Source: Streptomyces aquilus
Lineage (GTDB): Bacteria > Actinomycetota > Actinomycetes > Streptomycetales > Streptomycetaceae
Reading direction: 5' to 3'
NCBI RefSeq assembly: GCF_003955715.1
Contig: NZ_CP034463.1
Span: 6,510,001 to 6,574,000, forward strand
DNA: 64,000 nucleotides
Both the position numbers and the translations under genes were made by a program. The notes below the pieces were generated by a model. That model was not told where the DNA came from, ran no database searches, and saw nothing but the letters and a program-made list of their open reading frames with translations. Shown piece after piece: positions 17,187 to 25,340 of the stretch; position 1 is the first letter of the stretch, and each line of letters opens with the position of its first letter.

Positions 17187-19886
17187 TTACGGCGTCAGGC
17201 TCTGGCCCAGCCTCGCGTCCGTCGGCGTCGCCAGCGTCGTCTTGCTGTAGATCGTCGCCTCCGACCAGCCGAGGCCCGTGCTGTTGCTCGGGAGGTGGAG
17301 GAGGATGCCGTCGCCGCCGTCCTCGTTGTCCGCGCCGAAGGTGAGGTCGGCGCGGCCGTAGCCGGAGAGGTCGGACAGGGAGACCGCGGAGCCGAAGCGG
17401 TCGTCGGTCTCCGTGGAGCCGGGGATGCCCGAGGTGTCCTGGGAGACGGCGATCGAACCCGTGCCCGTCAGGCCCGCCGAACCGCCCTTCACCAGGATCG
17501 CGTTGCCCGCGTTCGTGCGGTTCGCGCCGTCACGCACCAGGTCCTCGCCCGGCGCGCCCGCGAGCGCGTCGGCGTAACCGTCGGCGTCGTAGTCGCCGAC
17601 CGAGACCGAGCTGCCGAACGCGTCGCCGGACTCGTCGCCGCCGGGGACGCCGGAGGTGTCCTGGTGGATCGTCGTCATGCCGGTCGTCGTGAAGCCCGTC
17701 GAGGTGCCCGGCACCATGGTGATCTGCCCGCCCGGCCTGCCGCCGGACTCGGACGCCACCGGCTGGCCGATGACGATGTCGTCGTAGCCGTTGCCGTTGA
17801 CGTCACCGGCCGCGATGGACCGGCCGCCCTTGACCGAGATCACGCCGGCCTTGGTCAGCCCCGTCGCCGAGCCCGCGAAGCGGACGACGCGGCCGATGCC
17901 GCCGGTGTCGCGGTAGTTGAGGGCGACGTCCGCGTAGCCGTCCTGGTTGAAGTCGCCGGTCGCGGCGTCCAGGTAGGCCACCGCACCGGTGGCGGCGGTG
18001 AGCGTGCCGTAGGTCGTCTTGCCGCCGGTCAGACGGACGTTCCAGTTGCCGCCCTTGCCCGCGCCCGCCGCGAACACGTCCGCCTTGCCGTCACCGTTGA
18101 AGTCGCCCGCGGTCACGGCCGAGCCGAGCTTCGCGCCCGCCGCCGTGACGCCCGACGTGGTGTACGAGAAGCCGGTGTCGAGCGCCGGGCCGTACATCAC
18201 CGTGACCTGGCCGCGGTCGGCGTTGCCGCTGGTGTCGTCCTCGCCGGGCGCGCCGATCGCGAGGTCGGCGTAACCGTCGCCGTTCACGTCGCCCCACGCG
18301 GTGGAGGTACCGAAGGCGTCGCCGGACTCGGAGGAGCCGGGGACCCCGGGGCTGGACTGGGTGAGCGTCACCTTCGCCGCCGTCACCGGCCCGTTGACGC
18401 TGCCCGGCACGATCTTCACCGCGTTCGCCTTCGGCACGCCCGCGACCAGGTCGGTCACGCCGTCCCGGTTGTAGTCGGAGGTGGCGAGGGCGTGCGAGAT
18501 GCCCGGCGTCTTCGCGAGCGCCGCGATCCGCGACAGCTTGGAGTAGAGGTGGGCGCCGGGGCAGGCCGTGGCGTTGGTGTCCCGGTGGCCGAAGACGCGC
18601 GGCAGGGTGATCGAGCTGCCCTTGGCGACCTTGTTGCCGTCGACGCCCGCGTCGCTGCCGGAGACCAGGGTGACCTTGCCGGTCGGGTCGATGCCGTACA
18701 TCCCGAACTTCCAGGCCACGATCCGCGCGATGGAGTCCAGTGCGGCCCTGCTGGGCTTGGCCGACTCGTAGTTGCCGATGTACGAGATGCCGACCGTGTT
18801 GGTGTTGAACCCGATGTCGTGCGCGCCGATCACCGGCAGGTCCATGCCGCCGCTGCGGCCCTCGAAGATCTGGCCGCACTTGTCGACGACGAAGTTGTAG
18901 CCGATGTCGTAGTAGCCGCGCGCGAAGTGCTCCTGCTGGATGGAGCGCATCCGGGCCCGGGACTCCGCGCAGGACAGGGTGTTGTCGCTGTCCATGCCGG
19001 TGTGGTGGATGACGGCGGCCTTGATCTCGGTGCCGTAGCCGGGTGTGCCGTCGTAGTCCGTGGACGCGCCCCACTCCGCCTGCGTGATGACCGGCGGCTT
19101 CACGACCGTGGAGGGGCGGGGAGCCGGGACGGTGGAGGTGGGGGAGGGGGACGCCGTGACGGTCTGCGTCGGAGTCGGAGAAGGAGACGCCGAGGCCGAC
19201 TCGGAAGCCGAAGCCGAAGGCGGCACGGACTCACTCGGCGAAGCCGAAGCCGAAGCTGATGCCGATGCCGATGCCGATGCCGATGCCGACGCCGACGCTG
19301 ACGCCTCCGGCGTCGTCGTCCCGGCCACGAACGCCGCCGGTTCCACCCCGCTGCCCTTCGGATCCGTCCCCGGGTCCAGCAGCTTGACATCCATTCCGGC
19401 CGGCTGCCCGCCCGCCGCGGTGCCGTCCGCGTTCACGACCCGCACCTCGACGCCGTCCGAGTCACCGGTCCACAGCGACTCCGTACCGCCGCGCAGCGCG
19501 GCCCGCTCGCCTTCGGCGCCGTCCGCCTGGCTGGGGTCGACGGTCAGCTTCTGCCACCCGGACCACGTGCCGGTCTCCAGGTCCCGGGTGCGCACCTCGG
19601 GCGTGCCCTTGGCCTTGGCGTCGGCGTCGTCCCAGGTCACCAGCAGCGCGCTGAAGCGGTCCGTGTCCCGCTTGGCGAGGCTCTTGCGGCCGGCGCCCGC
19701 GCTCTGGAGCTTCAACGTGTGGATCGCGGCCTTACGGGCCGTGGCCCTGCCGTCCGACTGCGCGCCCTGGTCGGCCATCGCGTACGTCACGATGCCCGCG
19801 CCGCTCAGCACGACGGCCCCGGCGGTCAGCCAGGCCCGTCTCCTGAGACTGAGCGGTCTGTACGCACGGCTGCTGCGAGGACTCAA
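17187..19886 (-). CDS. Secreted N-acetylmuramoyl-L-alanine amidase (PGRP) with FG-GAP repeats
   Basis: 899 residues. A basic N-terminus and hydrophobic segment at about 18-37 form a signal peptide. An Ala-Ser/Pro-rich linker (about 190-260) is followed by a peptidoglycan-recognition amidase domain (about 265-460) with zinc ligands H294 (VIHHTGMDSDN), H434 (FGHRDTNATACPG) and C442, and YDIGYNFVVDKCGQIFEGR between. The C-terminal 440 residues hold about six FG-GAP/integrin-like repeats (GDVNGDGYADLAIGAPGE; GDFNGDGKADVFAAG), likely a calcium-binding beta-propeller. It cleaves the MurNAc-L-Ala bond in wall peptidoglycan. TTG start at 19886 behind GGGGTGGGG; a start further in would lose the signal. 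Confidence 0.93.
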   Translation of the reverse strand: MSPRSSRAYRPLSLRRRAWLTAGAVVLSGAGIVTYAMADQGAQSDGRATARKAAIHTLKLQSAGAGRKSLAKRDTDRFSALLVTWDDADAKAKGTPEVRTRDLETGTWSGWQKLTVDPSQADGAEGERAALRGGTESLWTGDSDGVEVRVVNADGTAAGGQPAGMDVKLLDPGTDPKGSGVEPAAFVAGTTTPEASASASASASASASASASASASPSESVPPSASASESASASPSPTPTQTVTASPSPTSTVPAPRPSTVVKPPVITQAEWGASTDYDGTPGYGTEIKAAVIHHTGMDSDNTLSCAESRARMRSIQQEHFARGYYDIGYNFVVDKCGQIFEGRSGGMDLPVIGAHDIGFNTNTVGISYIGNYESAKPSRAALDSIARIVAWKFGMYGIDPTGKVTLVSGSDAGVDGNKVAKGSSITLPRVFGHRDTNATACPGAHLYSKLSRIAALAKTPGISHALATSDYNRDGVTDLVAGVPKANAVKIVPGSVNGPVTAAKVTLTQSSPGVPGSSESGDAFGTSTAWGDVNGDGYADLAIGAPGEDDTSGNADRGQVTVMYGPALDTGFSYTTSGVTAAGAKLGSAVTAGDFNGDGKADVFAAGAGKGGNWNVRLTGGKTTYGTLTAATGAVAYLDAATGDFNQDGYADVALNYRDTGGIGRVVRFAGSATGLTKAGVISVKGGRSIAAGDVNGNGYDDIVIGQPVASESGGRPGGQITMVPGTSTGFTTTGMTTIHQDTSGVPGGDESGDAFGSSVSVGDYDADGYADALAGAPGEDLVRDGANRTNAGNAILVKGGSAGLTGTGSIAVSQDTSGIPGSTETDDRFGSAVSLSDLSGYGRADLTFGADNEDGGDGILLHLPSNSTGLGWSEATIYSKTTLATPTDARLGQSLTP
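19255..19310. repeat. Hexanucleotide tandem repeat in amidase gene
   Basis: The 6-bp unit GCCGAT (with GCCGAC and GCTGAC variants) repeats about nine times; read on the minus strand it encodes alternating Ala-Ser of the amidase linker. Such arrays can change copy number by slippage in whole codons. Confidence 0.85.
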
Positions 19887-20102
19887 CTACCCCACCCCTG
19901 TGAAATGAACTCGTTGGTAGCGCCTGCCACTTGGGCGGCCCATACACAGAGCGCTCAGCTCTGGCCAAACATCACTGGCCCGAAGGGTTGTACGGCGGCT
20001 GTGGTTTTTCCGTGTGGGAATCGCCACGCCCGGGACCCGTGATGTTCGCGGGACGGCATCCGCTGGAACAGCGGGAGAGCCGAGCGAATGGGGTGGGGGC
20101 TC

Positions 20103-20534
20103 ATGGGGAAGCAGGCCGGGAGCGTGACGTGTGCGGCCGGGATGCGGGGGCGGGCCGCGGAGTTCGTCACGGGGATCACCGCGCGCAGCCGGCTGCCGCT
20201 GGACTACTCGGTGGCCAGTCTGCGGGTCGTCGACTTCCTGATCGACGGCCTGCGCAAGGGCGGCGCCGACCAGGACCGGGTCCGCGAACCGCTCACGGGC
20301 CTGGGCGCCTACGTCGGTGAGGTACTGGTGCGCCGGGCGGGCGCGGTGTGGGTCGACCTCGACGACACGCAGCGCGCGTACTTCGGCCAGGAGGTCGGCG
20401 TCCGGATGCCCGACGGCCGGGTCTGGAACCCGCTCGGCAAGGTCCTCAACCGCTTCGGGTCGAGCGGCCCCGAGGACTCCCTCCAGACCTTCTACCTGAC
20501 CCTGCACGGCCGGCCCCGGCGGACCGCCGCCTGA
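20103..20534 (+). CDS. Conserved hypothetical protein, paralogue of 16701-17090
   Basis: 143 residues from the ATG at 20103. The alternative ATG at 20088 is in frame, but the internal one makes the distance to the LDYS motif equal to that in the paralogue. Shared blocks are LDYS-ASL-VVD-LID-LR and GLGAYVGEVLVRRAGA, then VRMPDGRVWNPLGKV. There is no signal peptide, so it is probably cytoplasmic. It lies divergently from the amidase across a 216-bp gap. Confidence 0.75.
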   Translation: MGKQAGSVTCAAGMRGRAAEFVTGITARSRLPLDYSVASLRVVDFLIDGLRKGGADQDRVREPLTGLGAYVGEVLVRRAGAVWVDLDDTQRAYFGQEVGVRMPDGRVWNPLGKVLNRFGSSGPEDSLQTFYLTLHGRPRRTAA

Positions 20535-20702
20535 CGGACGGCCGGGCCGAGGACAGTGACACTTCCGTGCGGCCCGGCGCTGATGTGCGTGGAGGGCTGA
20601 GCACCCCGCTCAGCGCAAGGGCGACCGCACCCGCGGTGCGACATCGCCGCGAACCGGCATGAACGAGGACAGTTCTTGGGTCGAGGAGGCGAACCCCGCC
20701 GC

Positions 20703-21293
20703 GTGCAGACGTACGACGTCGAGCTCGGCGCGGCTGTCGCGCGGGCCCAGGACGGTGACGAGGCCGCCTTCGCGGTCGCGTACCGGATCGTGCAGCCCGG
20801 ACTGCTCGGCTACCTCCGCGGCATCGTCGGCGACGACGCCGAGGACGTGGCCTCCGACGCCTGGCTGGAGATCGCCCGCGACCTCGGCCGGTTCAAGGGC
20901 GACGGGGCGGGCTTCCGCGGCTGGTCGGCGACCATCGCCCGGCACCGGGCGCTGGACCACCTGCGGCGGCAGAAGGTACGGCCCCGGTCGGCCGCGCTCG
21001 AACAGGACGTACTGGATCTGCCCGGCCCGCACAGCACCCACGACCAGGCGCTGGAGTCGCTCTCCACCGAGTACGCCCTGGAGCTGGTGCGCGGGTTGCC
21101 GCGGGACCAGGCGGAGGCCGTGCTGCTGCGGGTGGTCGTCGGGCTCGACGGTCCCGCCGCCGCCCGCGTCCTCGGCAAGCGCCCCGGCGCCGTGCGCACC
21201 GCCGCGTACCGGGGGCTCAAGCGCCTCGCCCAGCAGCTGGGCGTCGAGAGTGTGACGGATGACGACCCCCGCACGCTGGGGGAGTCGAAGTGA
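20703..21293 (+). CDS. ECF-type sigma-70 factor (module 1)
   Basis: 196 residues. Region 2: DAEDVASDAWLEIARDLGRF and FRGWSATIARHRALDHLRRQ (core binding and -10 recognition). Region 4: LPRDQAEAVLLRVVVGLDGP and AARVLGKRPGAVRTAAYRGL (helix-turn-helix for -35). The GTG at 20703 is chosen because it aligns with the start of the paralogue at 22453; GAGGAGG lies at 20683-20689. A TTG at 20676 with a closer Shine-Dalgarno sequence is the alternative. It precedes the membrane protein at 21327, a likely regulator. The target promoter is unknown. Confidence 0.9.
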   Translation: MQTYDVELGAAVARAQDGDEAAFAVAYRIVQPGLLGYLRGIVGDDAEDVASDAWLEIARDLGRFKGDGAGFRGWSATIARHRALDHLRRQKVRPRSAALEQDVLDLPGPHSTHDQALESLSTEYALELVRGLPRDQAEAVLLRVVVGLDGPAAARVLGKRPGAVRTAAYRGLKRLAQQLGVESVTDDDPRTLGESK

Positions 21294-21326
21294 ACGACGA
21301 CGGGCCGGACAGAGACGGGAACGGAC

Positions 21327-22100
21327 ATGGGTGAAAGGCAGAGCGGCGGGGGCCACGGCCGTCGGCGCGTGCACCCAGCCGCCGGCGTCCCCGGCCGGCA
21401 GGGCAATGACGGCACCGGCGGAACGGCTGGTGCACACGGCACCGACGGCCTTGAGCAGTTCCTGGCCGACGCCATGCGCGTCCTCCCCGGAGACGACGGT
21501 GAGCAGCGGGCCGTCGCCGCGTTCCGGGCCGCCCGGGACGGCGGCGCGCACCGCGCCCGCACCCGCCGCCGGGACGACTGGCGGCCCCGGGAGCAGCGCA
21601 GGCTCGGCCGCTCGCTGAAGACCACCCTCTCCGTGCTCGTGGCGAGCCTCACCATCGGCGGCGTCGCGTTCGCCGCGATCGGCACCTCCGGCTCGTCCTC
21701 CGACGACACCGCCGACCGGGCCCGGGAACGGCAGCCGCACAGCACCGCCTCCGCCTCCGAGCGGGCGGGCACCACCCCGGACACCGGCGCCTCCGTCCCC
21801 CCGGACCGTCCGGTCACCGCCCGGGGCACCGAGGCGCACTGCCGCGCCTACGAGAACGTCCGGGGCCGCGGCAACGCGCTGGACTCGACGGCCTGGCAGC
21901 GGCTGATCGAGGCGGCGGGCGGCGAGGAGAAGGTCGCGGCGTACTGCGCACGGCAGTTGGGGCAGGGCCGGCCGAACAAGCAGAACGGCCAGGGCAAGAC
22001 GCCGGACAAGGGCAACGCGGCGACGAGCGCGCCGACCACGGGCGCCCCGGGCAACAGTGAGAAGCAGCCCGACAAGGCCAAGGGCAAGAAGAACCAGTAA
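21327..22100 (+). CDS. One-pass membrane protein with two-Cys extracytoplasmic domain, putative sigma regulator (module 1)
   Basis: 257 residues. A cytoplasmic part with the conserved block GEQRAVAAFRAA (58-69), one membrane helix at about 98-119, a Ser/Thr-rich stalk, then an outer domain with C172 (HCRAYENVRGRGNALD) and C207 (VAAYCARQL), ending in a Lys/Gln/Pro-rich tail. The equivalent gene at 23115 shares the cytoplasmic block and the two Cys. The genetic link to a sigma factor suggests an anti-sigma or sensor role, but no ZAS motif is present. Weak ribosome-binding site; a 14-codon reading frame overlapping the sigma stop (21290-21334) has a much better one, so the true N-terminus is uncertain. 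Confidence 0.75.
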   Translation: MGERQSGGGHGRRRVHPAAGVPGRQGNDGTGGTAGAHGTDGLEQFLADAMRVLPGDDGEQRAVAAFRAARDGGAHRARTRRRDDWRPREQRRLGRSLKTTLSVLVASLTIGGVAFAAIGTSGSSSDDTADRARERQPHSTASASERAGTTPDTGASVPPDRPVTARGTEAHCRAYENVRGRGNALDSTAWQRLIEAAGGEEKVAAYCARQLGQGRPNKQNGQGKTPDKGNAATSAPTTGAPGNSEKQPDKAKGKKNQ

Positions 22101-22170
22101 TCCCCGGGAAACCGAGACGCGGAGGCGGCGACGCCGCTCCGCCCTGCGTCCTGCCCGGGCCGCACGCGGA

Positions 22171-22214
22171 GACGGCCGGGGCCGCCACCCCCCACAGGAG
22201 AGGCCCCGGCCGTC
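22171..22214 (+). terminator. Terminator after module 1
   Basis: Perfect 13-bp inverted repeat GACGGCCGGGGCC (22171-22183) and its complement at 22202-22214. It separates the first sigma module from the second, so they are probably separate transcripts. Confidence 0.8.
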
Positions 22215-22452
22215 GCGCGGCACGGGCCGCGCGGCGGCCCGTACTTCCTACAGCGCCATGAGTGCGTTTTCTGTCACACCCCGGGCCGCCACCGGCTCCC
22301 GTCCACCCCGTCATGAGGTGGTTGCATCTTGTACGGACATGGACGAGCAGCGGTTTCAGGTCGTAACGTGCCTTTCGCGCCGAGCGGGAGGCGAGGAACC
22401 ACCGCAATCGCAGGCGGCCCGGGGGCCGCGACCATCGACTGAGGAACCATGC
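22215..22452 (+). promoter_or_regulatory. Leader/promoter region of sigma module 2
   Basis: Part of a 352-bp gene-free stretch (22101-22452). After the terminator, no coding frame is supported up to the GTG at 22453. The region must hold the promoter of the second sigma gene, but I found no convincing housekeeping or ECF -35/-10 pair. GAGGA at 22441-22445 is the ribosome-binding site. Confidence 0.4.
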
Positions 22453-23115
22453 GTGCTGGGGGATGACGCGGAGCTGACCGCCGCGGTGCTCGCGGCACAG
22501 GACGGGGACGAGACCGCGTTCCGGACTGTGTACCGCGCCGTGCACCCGCGGCTGCTCGGATACGTCCGGACGCTGGTCGGCGATCCGGACGCCGAGGACG
22601 TCGCCTCCGAGGCATGGCTGCAGATCGCCCGGGACCTGGAGCGGTTCGAGGGGGACGCCGACCGGTTCCGCGGCTGGGCCGCCCGTATCGCCCGCAACCG
22701 TGCCCTGGACCACATCCGCATGCGCGGCCGTCGGCCGGCCATCGGCGGCGACGAAACGGAACTGACCGGGAAGGCCGCCGAGTCCGACACCGCGGGCGAG
22801 GCCATGGAGGCCCTGGCCACCGACACCACCCTCTCCCTGATCGCCCGACTGCCGCAGGATCAGGCCGAGGCGGTCGTGCTGCGCGTGGTGGTGGGCCTGG
22901 ACGCCAAGACCGCGGCGGAGACGCTGGGCAAGCGGCCGGGAGCCGTCCGCACGGCCGCGCACCGCGGGCTGAAGAGGCTCGCCGAACTCCTCGGCGCCGA
23001 TCCGGAATCGGCCGGCGGGCTCGACGCCCTGCCGCCCCAGCGAGAACCACGCAACCGTGCGGTGACGTCCGCGAGTGTGACGCATACGCGTCCGCGGACG
23101 CAGAAGGACATGTGA
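22453..23115 (+). CDS. ECF-type sigma-70 factor (module 2)
   Basis: 220 residues, clearly paralogous to the sigma factor at 20703. Region 2: DAEDVASEAWLQIARDLERF and FRGWAARIARNRALDHIRMRG. Region 4: LPQDQAEAVVLRVVVGLDAK and AAETLGKRPGAVRTAAHRGLKRL. The GTG at 22453 has GAGGA at 7-nt spacing. The C-terminal 40 residues beyond region 4 are hydrophilic and not shared with the paralogue. Its TGA overlaps the next ATG (TGATG), giving tight coupling to the membrane partner. Confidence 0.92.
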   Translation: MLGDDAELTAAVLAAQDGDETAFRTVYRAVHPRLLGYVRTLVGDPDAEDVASEAWLQIARDLERFEGDADRFRGWAARIARNRALDHIRMRGRRPAIGGDETELTGKAAESDTAGEAMEALATDTTLSLIARLPQDQAEAVVLRVVVGLDAKTAAETLGKRPGAVRTAAHRGLKRLAELLGADPESAGGLDALPPQREPRNRAVTSASVTHTRPRTQKDM

Positions 23116-24209
23116 TGGCCGACAAGCAGTACGAGTGGCTGAACCAAGAGCTGGCGGAGCGGCTGCTGCGCGGTGAGTCACTGGACAACGCTGTCGAGCC
23201 CACCGCCCGTGACGAGGCCGAGCGGCTCGCCAAGACCCTGGGCGCGCTGTCCGTGGACCCGCCGCCGAGCACCACCGAACTCCCCGGCGAGGAAGCCGCC
23301 CTGGCCGCGTTCCGCAAGGCGCACGCCGAGCGGGGCACCGGCACGGTGCGTACGGAGCACGGCGTCGGCGTCGGCGCGCACGCCGACGTCGGCCTCGTCC
23401 GTATCGGCGGACGGCGCGGGCGCGGACCCGCGGCCCCGCCCGGCCCCCGCCCCCGCCGCAACCGCCCCGTCCGCCTCGCGCTCGCCGCCGCGCTGGCCTT
23501 CGGCATGGCCGGCGGAGTGGCCGCCGCGGCCGGTGCCGGGCTGCTGCCGACCCCGTTCGGCGACGGCGAACCCGGCCCCAACGCCTCCGTCTCGGCCGCC
23601 GTGACCTCGGACCGCCCGCTCGGCTCGCCGTCACCCCAGGGCACCGGCGCGGACGAGCCGACGCCCGACGGCTCCAGCGCCGGGGCCGCCGAGGAGGGCG
23701 GCGGCCGTGACACCGCCCGGGACGGCGCGAGCAGCTCGCCGGGCACCGGAAAGGACGGCAAGGACGGCAAGCCCGGCTCCTGGTGGGGAGCGGCGCCCTC
23801 GGCCTGCCGCGACCTGCGTGACGGCAGGGCACTGTCCACCGACCGCCGCCGTGCTCTGGAGGGCGTGGCCGGCGGTTCGGCACGGGTGTGGAAGTTCTGC
23901 CAGGGCGTCCTGGACAGCTCCTCCGGCACCCGGTCCGACGCCCAGGCCGGTGAGGACGGGGACGGCGGCAAGGGCAAGGGCCACCACGACCGGGACGGCA
24001 ACGGCGGCGGCCGGGGCAACGGCAACGGCAAGGGCGACGACGACGGCCACCACAGAGGCTCCGGAGACGGAGACCACCGCGGCGGCAACCGCCACGACCC
24101 CGACGGCGGCTACTCCCCGCCGGAGCCCGACACGGCCGCCCCGCTGCTGCCGAAGAAGGCGGCGACCTCCCCGCAGCCGGAGCCGAGCCCGTCGTACTCG
24201 GCCCTCTGA
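23115..24209 (+). CDS. One-pass membrane protein with two-Cys extracytoplasmic domain, putative sigma regulator (module 2)
   Basis: 364 residues. A cytoplasmic half with a helix (about 5-45) and the block GEEAALAAFRKAH (58-70) shared with the module 1 protein; one membrane helix at about 119-141; a long Ser/Pro/Gly/Asp linker; an outer segment with C231 (SACRDLRDGRALSTDRR) and C262 (VWKFCQGVLD); and a low-complexity His/Gly/Asp-rich tail. Translational coupling to the sigma gene suggests it controls that sigma factor, with the outer cysteines possibly forming a disulfide. The anti-sigma role is inference; it resembles no anti-sigma family I know. Confidence 0.78.
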   Translation: MADKQYEWLNQELAERLLRGESLDNAVEPTARDEAERLAKTLGALSVDPPPSTTELPGEEAALAAFRKAHAERGTGTVRTEHGVGVGAHADVGLVRIGGRRGRGPAAPPGPRPRRNRPVRLALAAALAFGMAGGVAAAAGAGLLPTPFGDGEPGPNASVSAAVTSDRPLGSPSPQGTGADEPTPDGSSAGAAEEGGGRDTARDGASSSPGTGKDGKDGKPGSWWGAAPSACRDLRDGRALSTDRRRALEGVAGGSARVWKFCQGVLDSSSGTRSDAQAGEDGDGGKGKGHHDRDGNGGGRGNGNGKGDDDGHHRGSGDGDHRGGNRHDPDGGYSPPEPDTAAPLLPKKAATSPQPEPSPSYSAL

Positions 24210-24352
24210 GACCGGCCGCACCGGCGCCCGCGGAACTTTTTCCCGGGGGGTGTGACGTTTTCCGGCCCGGCGGCGCAGTACTGAATGAGCCGACTGGTCA
24301 TCGGCCGTCGCACAGAGCCGGGGTTCCCCCCGTACCCACGGCTCGTGCATTC

Positions 24353-24391
24353 GGCGCGGGCGGGACACGTTCCCCCGGTCCCGCCCGCGCC
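24353..24391. terminator. Bidirectional terminator
   Basis: Perfect 14-bp inverted repeat GGCGCGGGCGGGAC (24353-24366) with complement at 24378-24391 and an 11-nt loop, between the convergent module 2 and L,D-transpeptidase genes. The 24210-24352 stretch holds no supported gene. Confidence 0.82.
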
Positions 24392-24411
24392 CCACACGTC
24401 CGCCCCGCGGG

Positions 24412-25227
24412 TCACCAGTGCACGACGACCTTGTCGCCGGTGCGGACCTCGTCGAAGAGCTCCGAGATCGCCGCCTCGTCGCGGACGTTGACGCAGCCGT
24501 GCGAGCCGCCCGCGTAGCCACGGGCCGCGAAGTCCGTCGAGTAGTGCACCGCCTGGCCCCCGCTGAAGAACATCGCGTACGGCATCGGCGAGTGGTAGAG
24601 CGTCGAGTAGTGGTCGCGGGACTTCCAGTAGACGCGGAAGACGCCCTCCCGGGTGGGGGTGTACTCGGTCCCGAACCGCACCGGCAGCGTCGTGAGCGTC
24701 CTGCCGTCCACCATCCAGCGCAACGTACGGCTGGACTTGCTGATGCACAGCACCCGCCCGGTCATGCAGCGCGCGTCCGGCGCGTCGGCGGGCTGCCCGC
24801 CCATCAGGTACAGCTCCCACTTCCCCGGCTCGCGCGTCATCCGCAGCAGCCGCTGCCAGGTGACGGAGTCGGTCTCGCCGGTCTTCGGCAGCCCGCGCTT
24901 GCCCTGGAAGCCCTTGACGGCCTCCACGGTCGCGTCGTCGTACGTCCCCGTCGGCCCCTCGAAGATCCAGGCGACCTGCCGTAGCCGGGCCTGGAGCTCA
25001 CGGATGTCCCGTCCGGTGTCGCCGCGGGACCACAGAACCCTGGCCGGCGTGGCGGAGGAGGGCGTGGAGGTGGTCGCGCGCGGCGTCGGCGAGGCGCTGT
25101 CGGGCAGCTCGATGCGCACCGGCGTCCGGTTCTTCCCGTCGCCGTCCGCCGCCTGCACGGTGCAGCCGCCCACCACGGCCACGACCGCCAGTGCGGCGAG
25201 CACTCTCCTCATGTCCTCGGTACGCAT
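24412..25227 (-). CDS. L,D-transpeptidase lipoprotein with peptidoglycan-binding domain
   Basis: 271 residues. The N-terminus is a lipoprotein signal with lipobox VVGGC (Cys22). A peptidoglycan-binding domain (about 73-135: [34 protein letters not shown]) is followed by a YkuD domain (about 155-271) with the catalytic motif SHGCVNVRD (C245) and upstream [16 protein letters not shown]. Family enzymes make 3-3 crosslinks in peptidoglycan or attach proteins to it, outside the membrane. The ATG at 25227 has GGGGGG five bases upstream; an internal ATG at 25212 has poor spacing. Confidence 0.92.
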   Translation of the reverse strand: MRTEDMRRVLAALAVVAVVGGCTVQAADGDGKNRTPVRIELPDSASPTPRATTSTPSSATPARVLWSRGDTGRDIRELQARLRQVAWIFEGPTGTYDDATVEAVKGFQGKRGLPKTGETDSVTWQRLLRMTREPGKWELYLMGGQPADAPDARCMTGRVLCISKSSRTLRWMVDGRTLTTLPVRFGTEYTPTREGVFRVYWKSRDHYSTLYHSPMPYAMFFSGGQAVHYSTDFAARGYAGGSHGCVNVRDEAAISELFDEVRTGDKVVVHW

Positions 25228-25340
25228 CGCGCCCCCCGGTCGTCTCACGCCGCCACCGAAGATGCTTTCCCGCGGATGACTCGTCGCGAACGGCGCGGCA
25301 TTGTGGGGACCAGTACCCCAGTGACGGGAGGCGGCACACC

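Noticed and set aside
17157..19259. 700-codon open frame antisense to the amidase
   Set aside because: Mirror of the FG-GAP repeats in another frame; no recognisable domain.
24235..24262. GGAAC...GTT pattern resembling an ECF-type promoter downstream of module 2
   Set aside because: No plus-strand gene follows it before the terminator; a GGAAC string alone is too weak to call.
24285..24491. 68-codon frame after sigma module 2
   Set aside because: No ribosome-binding site, spans the terminator hairpin, Pro/Arg-rich low-complexity product.
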